A DNA stretch of 64,000 bases, from contig NZ_CP014231.1 of assembly GCF_001553645.1 (NCBI RefSeq), positions 1,550,001-1,614,000 on the forward strand, written 5' to 3'. A model generated the notes under the pieces. It was not told where the DNA came from. It saw nothing but the letters and a program-made list of their open reading frames with translations, and did not search any database. Shown here piece after piece: positions 56,612 through 64,000 of this stretch; the first letter of the stretch is position 1; every line of letters begins with the position of its first letter. Position numbers and translations under genes: made by a program. This stretch comes from Leptotrichia sp. oral taxon 847 (GTDB lineage: Bacteria; Fusobacteriota; Fusobacteriia; Fusobacteriales; Leptotrichiaceae).

Positions 56612-57420
56612 TTAATCTTTTGACTGCTCATTTTTTTCATCAATACAACTATTAAAAATTCTTGATTTACACCAATATTCTTTTAGAAATTCATTTTTAA
56701 ATAATATTTTTAAAGTGTTAATCAATTTTTCTTCATCTTCAGAAAGGCTAATATCTTTTTTATGCAATATTTTATTAGGAGTAAATATTGTATATTCAAA
56801 ATTATAATCTGGAACCAAATAATAGCCTTCTTCTTGCTTCATTGAATCAATTTTTTCTATAATTTTAAATATTTCATTATTTTTTTAGATATTTTTCTTA
56901 TTTCAAAATTATTATAATGTAATTCAAGGGAGACTTTATTATCTTCAATTTCCCATTTTCCAAACAAAATATTACTTTCTTTATCTTTCCCTATTATACA
57001 GGTTGGATATAAATTCATATAGTATTTTTCTATGTCTAATGAGAAAAAATTTAATACTTTTGATTTTGACTCTTCATCTAAATTATTTAAGCAATGAATT
57101 TCTGGATAATTATTTTTCCTAAAATATATCTGAGCTTTTTTTTCAACATAATTTTTAGATTTTAAAACGAAATCATACGAATAATATGTAGTATAATGAT
57201 TGTATACATTATGAATAAAAGTATTTGTTTTTCCATCATAATATAATGGTGCGTTACCTGTTGTTAGGTTTTTTAAATAATCTTCATTATCTGGACTGCA
57301 AAAAATCTGATTGATTATTGTTTCATCATAAGAATAATCAGGTATTCTGCCAAATATTTTTATTTCTTTACAATACATAATATTTATTGATAATACTATT
57401 AATAAGATAACCCTTTTCAT
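56612..57420 (-). pseudogene. Exported protein of unknown function, frameshifted at an A7 tract
   Basis: The first frame (57420-56857) has a signal peptide (RVILLIVLSINIMYC, about 1-17) and encodes YYSYDFVLKSKNYVEKKAQI and LFGKWEIEDNKVSLELHY, ending SKKIMKYLKL. One extra base in the T7/A7 run at 56880-56886 would join it to a frame reading NNEIFKIIEKIDSMKQEEGY, VPDYNFEYTIFTPNKIL and on to 56612. The joined protein would be about 270 residues. Read as two genes, the second would be a 76-residue ORF without a ribosome site. The family is not recognised. Confidence 0.55.
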
Positions 57421-57905
57421 TTTTTTAGTTCCGCCTCTTTTAGAATATTCTTTACATTGCCAATTTCATCAAATTCTACTTCAAATTTTTTTTCTAATCC
57501 AGAAAAGATTATAATTTTTTTTATTTTGTTTTCTTCATAATTATAATATTCTATAACCTTTTCAATACCAGTTTTTATATTTGATTGTTCATTCAGATTT
57601 TCTCCATATAAATATCTTGCTATATTCAATTTATAAATATTTGCGTTTTTATAAATTTCTTCTCTTTTTATTTTATTATTTTTATTAAAATAAACGATTT
57701 TGTTAATTTTTTTCTCCTGATTAAAAAAGATAATAATATTTCCCAATGTTTCTGAAATAGTAATAAAGTCTTTATGATTAACGTTTTTTAAAATAAATTC
57801 TTCATATTTTAAATCCATTTTCCTAGTAAAACTGTCATCCATTTTTTTAAACTCACTGCCAAGTAAATTTAATGAAATTATAAAAACTATAAATTTTTTC
57901 ATCAT
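57417..57905 (-). CDS. Exported protein of unknown function
   Basis: 162 residues with a signal peptide (KKFIVFIISLNLLGSEF). The mature part alternates short strands and Lys/Asn/Glu stretches (INKIVYFNKNNKIKREEIYK), like MORN-type or antitoxin-lipoprotein repeats but not assignable. Its ATG overlaps the stop of the hemagglutinin fragment (ATGA) and its end overlaps the next gene by four bases, so all three were one coupled unit. It could be a periplasmic immunity or accessory protein; this is inferred from position only. Confidence 0.6.
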   Translation of the reverse strand: MMKKFIVFIISLNLLGSEFKKMDDSFTRKMDLKYEEFILKNVNHKDFITISETLGNIIIFFNQEKKINKIVYFNKNNKIKREEIYKNANIYKLNIARYLYGENLNEQSNIKTGIEKVIEYYNYEENKIKKIIIFSGLEKKFEVEFDEIGNVKNILKEAELKK

Positions 57906-58249
57906 CTTACCTCTTTATCCTTATTCAAATCTTCTTTTAACTTACCAGGATTAGTAGCATATTCAATAGTCTGGCTCTCAACATTAATATCAGTCGAATC
58001 CTGCAATCTTTTGTAACTTCATTAGCTTTTGTAACATCCCTATTTATTGGACTTCCAGAAGCTTCTCCTATTTCTACATTTCCAACTACTGTATTTCTAG
58101 TTACTCCCTGTTTATCCCTGTCATCTTGATTAAATCCAATATTTGTAACTCTAGGAGATTTTCCTAATGACGTTCCTGATGAAGCTCCTGTTGTTGCCAT
58201 TGTATCATAGTTTTGCATATTATGTCCAACATACTTATCATGAAAAAAA
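57902..58249 (-). pseudogene. Filamentous hemagglutinin (CdiA/FhaB-like) fragment
   Basis: Open frame from about 58249 without a start: HDKYVGHNMQNYDTMATTGA, then NIGFNQDDRDKQGVTRNTVV, GNVEIGEASGSPINRD and KANEVTKD, a block typical of the region before the toxin in fusobacterial hemagglutinins. A shift near 58005 moves it to INVESQTIEYATNPGKLKED, ending at 57902. It is a displaced pre-toxin region of a large two-partner-secreted protein. Confidence 0.65.
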
Positions 58250-58412
58250 TAGAAAAAGTATGATTATGAAGGAAAACTAATTAATTCGAAACAAATATTA
58301 TAATTATAATTTATAGTTCCATTTTGTTATAAAAATATAAGTGTGGAAAAATAAAATTAATCGTTGTATAATGATAATGTGAAATGAAAAAAGTGGCAAG
58401 AAAGGGTAAAAA

Positions 58413-59678
58413 ATGGGTAAAAATGAAAAAAATTGGTATAAATTAGATGCGTTTGCGAAAACTTATTCTTCTATCATAAGTGAAGGGAGAACGACTTGCT
58501 TTAGGCTTTCTGTTTTGTTTTCGGAAAATGTTGACTTGGAGATTTTGCAGGAAATATTGCCTTTTATGGAAAAAAAGTATCCGTTTTTTAATTCAGAACT
58601 GAAAAGAGGAATCTTTTGGAATTATCTTCAAGAAAAAAATACAGGATTTACGGTGGAAAAGGAAAAAACTTATCCGTGTACAGATATTCAAAAAAATAAT
58701 CCACTTAGAATAATTTATTACAATAATAAACTTTCAGTAGAAATTGCTCATTTTTTAACTGATGGTGGGGGAGCCATGATATTTTTTAAAGATTTGCTTG
58801 AAAGGTATCTGGAAGAAAAGTATTTTATAGTAAAAAATAAAATGAAAATGTTTGCAAGAGAAAAGAAAAATTTGGAAGACGTGCAAAATGTTGAAAAAGA
58901 TGAGTATGTCAATTCGTACGAAAAATATTTACGGAAAGTTAGTAAAGAAGTAACGATAAAATCAGCGTTTCATTTGCCACTGAAAATATTAAAAAAAGGA
59001 CAGTATCATATAACGACAGGAGAAATTTCCTTGGGGGAAATAAAAAAAGAAAGTAAAAAACATAAAACGACAATTGGAAAATATTTACTCGCCGTCTATT
59101 TTAAAATTTTGCTGGATAGATATTTCAATGCAAAAAATCCGATTGTTATCGGTGTTCCTGTAGATTTAAGAAAAATTTTTGTTGAAAAAACGTATAGAAA
59201 TTTTTTTATAAATATTACGCCAAGTGTGGACGCAAGTCTTGGAACTTACTCACTTTCTGAAATTATTACATATTTAGACAATTATTTTGCTCTTAAAATA
59301 AATGAAAAGGAGTTTTACAAAAGTATTTACAAAGCGATGAATCCAGTTGAAAATATTTTAATACAAATAGTTCCATATTTTATAAAGCGAATGTTTTTTC
59401 CGTTTATTTTCGACTATTACGGCGAACGGGGATATACAACAGGATTTTCAAACTTAGGGATTTTTAGGATCGATGAGAAATATCAAAAATATGTTTTAGG
59501 ATTTAGATTTTTGCCACCGCCTAGTAAGAGATGCAAAGTAAAAATTGGAGTGATCAGTGATACTCAAAAGATATATATAAATTTTGGAAATTTAACTACA
59601 AATTATGAAATTGAGAGAGATTTTTTTGTTTATTTAAGAAAGCGTGGAATACGATCAAAAATTATAACAAATTATTAA
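58413..59678 (+). CDS. Condensation/alcohol acetyltransferase-like protein
   Basis: 421 residues. The HxxxDG acyltransferase motif is seen in IEIAHFLTDGGGAMIFF (about 110), and a DFGWG-like late segment is replaced by YTTGFSNLGIFRI. VIGVPVDLRKIF is the second core element. This is the fold of BAHD/condensation domains and the PF07247-like alcohol acetyltransferases. It probably moves an acyl group between CoA or a carrier and an alcohol or amine; the substrate is unknown. AAAGGG precedes the ATG; TATAAT at 58367-58372. Paired with the next gene. Confidence 0.7.
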   Translation: MGKNEKNWYKLDAFAKTYSSIISEGRTTCFRLSVLFSENVDLEILQEILPFMEKKYPFFNSELKRGIFWNYLQEKNTGFTVEKEKTYPCTDIQKNNPLRIIYYNNKLSVEIAHFLTDGGGAMIFFKDLLERYLEEKYFIVKNKMKMFAREKKNLEDVQNVEKDEYVNSYEKYLRKVSKEVTIKSAFHLPLKILKKGQYHITTGEISLGEIKKESKKHKTTIGKYLLAVYFKILLDRYFNAKNPIVIGVPVDLRKIFVEKTYRNFFINITPSVDASLGTYSLSEIITYLDNYFALKINEKEFYKSIYKAMNPVENILIQIVPYFIKRMFFPFIFDYYGERGYTTGFSNLGIFRIDEKYQKYVLGFRFLPPPSKRCKVKIGVISDTQKIYINFGNLTTNYEIERDFFVYLRKRGIRSKIITNY

Positions 59679-59698
59679 AAAAGAAGGGGGAAAGTAAA

Positions 59699-60382
59699 AT
59701 GTACTGTATAAAATGTGGCATAGAACTTGAAGATGGTGTAAAAAAATGTCCTTTGTGCGAAACACCTGTACCACAAATAGAAGATTTGGAAAAAATTAGC
59801 TATGAAAGTGAATATCCAAAAATAAATATAAATTTTTATGAATTGAGGATGAAAAAAGTAAAAAAAGCGGTATTTTTATCTTTTTTTACAATTTCGATAA
59901 TTTCAATTTTAGAAGTATTTTTTCAAAATATGATAATGTACAATAGAATAAAATGGGGATATTATACAATTCCGTCAATTTTGATTTTTGATTTATTTTT
60001 GTTTATTTTACTTGATTCTTATAGAATGAGAACAAATTTATTCATCTGTTTTTTTGGACTGAGTAGTTATTTTTTAATCTTGGATTATGGAGATAAAGTT
60101 TTAACTTGGAGTTTAAAATTAGGAATTCCAATTGTTGTGGCATTTACAGTAATTGGATTCATTTTTTCATTTGTTTGGGACAAGCACAAAACGGATAAAT
60201 TGAAAATATTAAATTTTTTTATCTTTTTTGTCGGAATATTTTTATTGGTGTTGGAATTTATAATAAGCCGAAAAATGACCTGGTCAATATTTTCATCAAT
60301 TCCGCTTTTTATCTTAAACATACTTTTAAGATATTCATATAAGTCGTATAAGGAAGAATTTAAAAGAAGATTACATTTGTAG
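59699..60382 (+). CDS. DUF6320-like zinc-ribbon membrane protein
   Basis: 227 residues. An N-terminal zinc ribbon (YCIKCGIELEDGVKKCPLCE, two CxxC pairs), a short linker, then six membrane helices from about residue 56 to 215. The layout matches DUF6320 proteins, which I recall as usual neighbours of acetyltransferase-like genes in Firmicutes. It starts 21 bp after the acyltransferase with AAGGGGGAAAG, so the two are co-transcribed. A membrane partner for the acyltransferase is plausible but unproven. Confidence 0.65.
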   Translation: MYCIKCGIELEDGVKKCPLCETPVPQIEDLEKISYESEYPKININFYELRMKKVKKAVFLSFFTISIISILEVFFQNMIMYNRIKWGYYTIPSILIFDLFLFILLDSYRMRTNLFICFFGLSSYFLILDYGDKVLTWSLKLGIPIVVAFTVIGFIFSFVWDKHKTDKLKILNFFIFFVGIFLLVLEFIISRKMTWSIFSSIPLFILNILLRYSYKSYKEEFKRRLHL

Positions 60383-60504
60383 TTAAAATATATTTATTAA
60401 AAAATATAACGAAATAAAATATTTAGAGGTAAATAAAAGAATTTCTAATTTAGGTTTCTTATGTAATCTATGAAATTCTTAAAATAAAAATTTTTCAATA
60501 TCCT

Positions 60505-60785
60505 TTTTTAAGCAGAAGTGCTCATCGCCGCACCCCTGCACCCCGGCTAGTCTTCGTCATTTTTATGCACTGCCAAAAAACTCGCACTAATTGTGCTCAA
60601 ATAGTTTTGTCAGCACATAAAAATGCTCCGACGGTTTAAACTTTACTATCATACAAAAGTGTCGTGATTTTTTTGGAGTAAAGACGACTGTCTGAACGAA
60701 GTGAGTTTCGGCTTTGCTTCAAAAAAATTCTTAGACGAGCGTGGGGATTATAAGGGGAAATGGCGGCCCTTTCCCCTTATGTAAA
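60505..60785. repeat. GC-rich structured intergenic element
   Basis: In the 582-bp gap between the DUF6320-like gene and tpx, this block is much richer in G and C than its surroundings. A long imperfect inverted repeat pairs 60558-60582 with 60603-60625 (CATTTTTATG..CTG.CAAAA arms) around an inner GCAC/GTGC hairpin; a perfect 10-bp stem TAAGGGGAAA/TTTCCCCTTA lies at 60751-60779. No ORF of note. I recall similar blocks as multicopy intergenic repeats in fusobacteria. The remainder of the gap (60383-60504 and 60786-60898) shows nothing. Confidence 0.6.
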
Positions 60786-60898
60786 AAAAGAAAAAACTAT
60801 ATTAAACAAAATAACATCTTGTAATTAAGGATAACTTTAAAAAATTTGAAATTAAAAATCTATCTTTAAATATTTTTTTTGTTTTAAAAACATTTGTA

Positions 60899-60928
60899 TT
60901 TGCAAGAAAGAATTTTTAGTGATATAAT
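60899..60928 (+). promoter_or_regulatory. Promoter of the thiol peroxidase gene
   Basis: TTGCAA (60899-60904), 18-bp spacer, TATAAT (60923-60928), 37 bases before the ATG. Confidence 0.65.
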
Positions 60929-60964
60929 AAAAAAAATTTAAAATTTGAAATAGGGAGAAATCAC

Positions 60965-61606
60965 ATGAAAAAAATAATTTTGAATTCTTTAATTTTACTT
61001 GCAATAGTTTCTTGTGGGAATAAAACTAAAAGTAAAACTGAAGAAGTAAAAGGCGTGGATAAAAAATATTTAGAATATGTCGCAAGTCTAAAATCTGAAA
61101 ATGATTTAAAAATTAAGATGGGTGGAGAGCCTGTTACAATTGTTGGAAAGAAATTAAAAGTTGGCGATAAAATAACTCAAATTCCAATGGTAGTGAATAC
61201 AAAATTAGAAGAAAAAAATATTTTTGATGATAAAAATATAAAAGTTTTATATACAGCGCCTTCTTTGGATACAAAAGTTTGCTCAATTCAAACAAAGATT
61301 TTAAATGATGAGGCTAAGAAAAACCCAGATATAAAATTTTATTCAATTACAGAAGATACTCCATTTGCACAAACTAGATTTTGTACTGAAAATGATATAA
61401 ACGGAATAAAAGCTATTTCAGATTCTAAATACCATCAATTTGGTCTGCAAAATGGGTTATTTATAAAAGAAAAAGGTCTTCTTACCCGCGCATTAATCAT
61501 TTTGGATAAAGACAATACTATTAAGTATATAGAATATGTTTCAGATGAAAAAAAGGAAGCTGATATAGATAAAGCATTAGATTTTTTGAAAAAAATGAAA
61601 AAATAA
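60965..61606 (+). CDS. tpx: Lipoprotein thiol peroxidase (Tpx-like)
   Basis: 213 residues. The N-terminus has a lipoprotein signal ending LLAIVSCGN, so Cys17 is lipidated. The rest is an atypical 2-Cys peroxiredoxin of the Tpx type: VTIVGKKLKVGDKITQIPMV, the peroxidatic Cys in APSLDTKVCSIQT, and the resolving Cys in FAQTRFCTEN. Tpx is usually a soluble cytosolic or periplasmic enzyme of about 165 residues; the extra N-terminal 45 residues and lipid anchor place this one on a membrane facing the periplasm. It reduces H2O2 and alkyl hydroperoxides. Confidence 0.88.
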   Translation: MKKIILNSLILLAIVSCGNKTKSKTEEVKGVDKKYLEYVASLKSENDLKIKMGGEPVTIVGKKLKVGDKITQIPMVVNTKLEEKNIFDDKNIKVLYTAPSLDTKVCSIQTKILNDEAKKNPDIKFYSITEDTPFAQTRFCTENDINGIKAISDSKYHQFGLQNGLFIKEKGLLTRALIILDKDNTIKYIEYVSDEKKEADIDKALDFLKKMKK

Positions 61607-61617
61607 AAAATTAAAAT

Positions 61618-61645
61618 TGGTAGAATAAAAGCTACCATTTTTTTA
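61618..61645 (+). terminator. Terminator after tpx
   Basis: TGGTAG (61618-61623) with CTACCA (61632-61637), then seven T. Confidence 0.85.
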
Positions 61646-61699
61646 TAGTAATAAAATTAACCTCTAAAATTTTTACTCTATTGAATTAAGATTTTGTAG

Positions 61700-61728
61700 T
61701 TCACAAATTTTATTAAAAATGATATAAT
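61700..61728 (+). promoter_or_regulatory. Promoter of dnaX-rplI-dnaB
   Basis: TTCACA (61700-61705), 17-bp spacer, TATAAT (61723-61728). Confidence 0.6.
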
Positions 61729-61764
61729 AAAAACAGTAATAAAAAGAAATGAGAAGTGAGAATA

Positions 61765-63309
61765 TTGAATATTACATTATATAGGAAATATCGTCCACAA
61801 AATTTTGATGAGATAGCGGGACAGGAATTTGTAACTCGTGCTATAAAAAATTCTTTGCGAGAAAATAAATTATCACATGCTTATTTGTTTAACGGACCAC
61901 GTGGAGTTGGGAAAACTACGATTGCAAGGCTTATTGCAAAAGGGGTGAATTGTTTAAATAGTGATGGTATAACAGATTCTCCTTGCGGAGTTTGTGAAAA
62001 CTGCGTTGAGATAAGTAAAGGGATTTCTATGGATATGGTGGAAATTGATGCAGCGTCCAATCGTGGAATTGACGAAATTAGAGAGTTAAAAGAAAAAATA
62101 AATTATAGACCCGTAAAGGGAAGAAAAAAGATTTATATAATTGATGAGGTTCATATGCTCACAAAAGAGGCATTTAACGCACTTTTAAAGACATTGGAAG
62201 AACCGCCGTCACATATAATATTTATTTTAGCGACAACTGAAATTGATAAAATTCCAGATACGGTTATTTCGAGATGTCAAAGGTATGATTTTTTGCCAAT
62301 TAATAAAAAAGATATAACAAAATTGTTAAAGACGGTGGCTTTTAAAGAAGATATTGAAATTGATGAAAAAAGTCTGGACTTGATATATCAGAAATCTGAA
62401 GGAAGTGCAAGGGACAGTTTTTCGATTTTTGAGCAAGTTGTGTCAAATTATCCGGGAGAAGCAATTGATATTTTAATGACGCAAAAGGCATTAGGAGTTG
62501 TGCCAGAAGCTCTTTTAAAAGAATTTTTGGATTTGATTTTGCTCTCAGATAAGGAAAAGCTTATTGATTTTGTTGATAAAATTTGGGAAGATGGAGTTGT
62601 AATCGAAACTTTTTTGAAAGATTTTTCTTATTATTTAAAAGAGCAGTTTAGAAAAGAAAGTAACATTGAAGTAAATTTTTTGCTTGATACGATAAGTTCG
62701 ATATACGCTACATTAAATGAATTTAAGTATGAAGAGGACAAACGATTATTAGGATATGTTTTAGTTCATGAATTGTATAAAAATAATAAGTCGGTTAAAG
62801 ATAATATAGAAAACGTCCAAAGTTTTGATTTTGACACAAAGGAAATTTCTAATTCTATTTATCGAAAAGTGATGAATGAAATTTCGTTAAAAGATTTTGA
62901 AAAAGCTCAAACAAAGAATGATTTTAATGAAGACAAAAAGAAGAAAGCTTTTATAGAAAGTTCAAATTTAGAAAAAGAAACTGATATTTCTGTTTTTAGA
63001 AATAATTGGAGAAAAATAATTTCTGGATTAGAAAAAGTAAATATAGCTTTTCAGGTTTATTTTCAAAATGCAAAACTTTTAGAAGTGAAAGATAATGTTT
63101 TATATATAGCTGTTGAAAGTAATTTTAGCGCAAAGATGATTATGGAAAAAAACAAAAAAGAAATAGAGGAAATTGTAAATAAAATTTGTAAAACTGACAT
63201 TGAAATAAAGGCTTTGGTTTTAAAAAATAAAGTTAAAAGTGAAAGTAAAAAATTTTTAGATAAAATGACGGAATTTTTTGAAGGGGAAATTTTGGAAAGT
63301 AAATATTAA
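61765..63309 (+). CDS. dnaX: DNA polymerase III subunit gamma/tau
   Basis: 514 residues from the TTG at 61765, giving NITLYRKYRPQNFDEIAGQE, the family start; a GTG at 61756 is possible but would sit in the ribosome site. It is the clamp-loader ATPase: P loop FNGPRGVGKTTIARLIA, zinc ligands CGVCENC (with an earlier Cys), Walker B IYIIDEVHML, and sensor 1 ILATTEIDKIP. The C-terminal part is shorter than in E. coli tau. No slippery site for a separate gamma form was identified. Confidence 0.92.
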   Translation: MNITLYRKYRPQNFDEIAGQEFVTRAIKNSLRENKLSHAYLFNGPRGVGKTTIARLIAKGVNCLNSDGITDSPCGVCENCVEISKGISMDMVEIDAASNRGIDEIRELKEKINYRPVKGRKKIYIIDEVHMLTKEAFNALLKTLEEPPSHIIFILATTEIDKIPDTVISRCQRYDFLPINKKDITKLLKTVAFKEDIEIDEKSLDLIYQKSEGSARDSFSIFEQVVSNYPGEAIDILMTQKALGVVPEALLKEFLDLILLSDKEKLIDFVDKIWEDGVVIETFLKDFSYYLKEQFRKESNIEVNFLLDTISSIYATLNEFKYEEDKRLLGYVLVHELYKNNKSVKDNIENVQSFDFDTKEISNSIYRKVMNEISLKDFEKAQTKNDFNEDKKKKAFIESSNLEKETDISVFRNNWRKIISGLEKVNIAFQVYFQNAKLLEVKDNVLYIAVESNFSAKMIMEKNKKEIEEIVNKICKTDIEIKALVLKNKVKSESKKFLDKMTEFFEGEILESKY

Positions 63310-63344
63310 AAAATACTAGAGATGAAAAGGAGATTTTAATAAGT

Positions 63345-63797
63345 ATGAAAATTAAAGTAATTTTAACAGAAACAATTAAAGGTATAGGAAAAAAAGATGA
63401 AATTATAGAAGTAAAAGATGGATATGCAAATAATTTTTTATTAAATAAAAATAAGGCAGTTTTGGCTACACCTGAAAATATCAATAAGTTGCAGAAAAAA
63501 AATGAAAAAATAAAGAAAAATCATGAAAGAGATGTAAAAGAAGCGAATGAATTAAAAGATATACTTGCAAAAAAAGAAATTGTATTAAAAGTTAAAGCTG
63601 GAGAAAATGGAAAAGTTTTTGGTTCAATTGGAGCAAAAGAAATTGCTGAAGCAATAAAGGATCAATTAAATATAGAAATTGACAAAAAGAAAATCTCAAG
63701 TAATACAAGAGTAAAAGATTTGGGACTTCATAAAGTTGAACTAAAACTTCATTCGGAAGTAAAAGGAAGCATAAAAGTAAAAGTGGAAGCAAAATAA
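63345..63797 (+). CDS. rplI: 50S ribosomal protein L9
   Basis: 150 residues, normal for L9. The N-terminal domain KVILTETIKGIGKKDEIIEV is followed by KDGYANNFLLNKNKAV, a connecting helix, and a C-terminal domain including GKVFGSIGAKEIAEAIK. It follows dnaX by 35 bp and precedes dnaB, the common rplI-dnaB pair. Confidence 0.95.
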   Translation: MKIKVILTETIKGIGKKDEIIEVKDGYANNFLLNKNKAVLATPENINKLQKKNEKIKKNHERDVKEANELKDILAKKEIVLKVKAGENGKVFGSIGAKEIAEAIKDQLNIEIDKKKISSNTRVKDLGLHKVELKLHSEVKGSIKVKVEAK

Positions 63798-63820
63798 ATT
63801 TATTAGAATAAAGGGAAAAG

Positions 63821-64000
63821 ATGGATACAGATAACTTAAATTTGACCGACGAGACAGTGGATAATTTAACTGAAAAAACGTATAGTATAAAGTCTGAAGA
63901 AGCGCTAATAGGTTCAATTTTTTTAAAGCCGGAAATTATGTCTGATGTTCTGGAAGTCATAAATGAAGAGGACTTTTATAAAGGAAATCACAAAATATTA
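63821..64000 (+). CDS. dnaB: Replicative DNA helicase DnaB (3' end outside window)
   Basis: The first 60 codons are seen, from the ATG at 63821 with AAAGGGAAAAG upstream. After a variable N-terminus comes SEEALIGSIFLKPEIMSDVL and NEEDFYKGNHKIL, the N-terminal DnaB domain that binds primase. Placement after rplI supports the call. The gene runs out of the window. Confidence 0.9.
   Translation, partial: MDTDNLNLTDETVDNLTEKTYSIKSEEALIGSIFLKPEIMSDVLEVINEEDFYKGNHKIL

Noticed and set aside
61765-63309. Programmed frameshift in dnaX
   Set aside because: No clear slippery heptamer with a following stem was identified in the expected region.

Overview
The window is AT-rich DNA from a diderm bacterium, most likely a Leptotrichia-like member of the Fusobacteriota. 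This is inferred from base composition, from Gram-negative-type genes (heptose kinase, secretin, TpsA/CdiA-type hemagglutinin fragments) combined with Firmicute-like regulation (lysine riboswitch, CIRCE/HrcA, PerR), and from gene order. Everything named here was recognised from sequence by eye; no database search was run.

Layout. 0-2.4 kb: end of a sensor kinase, then perR and ferritin with a likely Per box. 2.4-3.8 kb: IS256-family copy 1. 3.9-11.9 kb (minus strand): glgP, then lysA-lysC-(exported protein)-dapF-dapA behind a lysine riboswitch. 11.9-15.4 kb (minus): rpsB-pspC-tsf-pyrH-frr. 15.5-18.2 kb (minus): cbiA and cobD-like genes. 18.4-18.9 kb: five tRNA genes (Pro, Gly, His, Lys, Leu). 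19.1-22.2 kb: an IS200/IS605 element (tnpA, tnpB, omega-RNA region) abutted by IS256 copy 2, both at the 3' end of an acetyltransferase gene. 22.8-26.7 kb: truA, LD-carboxypeptidase and two exported proteins. 26.8-32.7 kb: hrcA-grpE-dnaK, a frameshifted aldose epimerase, and dnaJ. 32.8-34.8 kb: a ComEA-like helix-hairpin-helix protein and IS256 copy 3. 34.9-37.7 kb (minus): two flavoproteins. 37.8-46.4 kb: a compact type II secretion/type IV filament-like operon (pilin, A24 peptidase, I/J/K-like pseudopilins, L-, M- and D-like proteins, and an F-like protein after two sugar kinases). 46.5-53.0 kb: methyltransferase, EEP hydrolase, GHL10 hydrolase, thymidylate kinase, class B phosphatase, PutP and RlmB. 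53.0-58.3 kb: broken toxin tails and immunity-like genes bounded partly by a 115-bp direct repeat. 58.4-60.4 kb: a condensation/acetyltransferase-like protein with a DUF6320-like partner. 60.5-64.0 kb: a GC-rich hairpin element, a lipoprotein thiol peroxidase, dnaX, rplI and the start of dnaB.

The most unusual features are as follows. (1) All three 1362-bp IS256 copies have exact 8-bp target duplications and sit at gene 3' ends or terminators, in the same direction as the upstream gene. (2) The polymorphic-toxin graveyard has toxin tails that overlap or nearly abut downstream immunity-like ORFs. (3) The TnpB guide has probably been rewritten by IS256 copy 2. (4) The secretion operon has no ATPase gene in the window.
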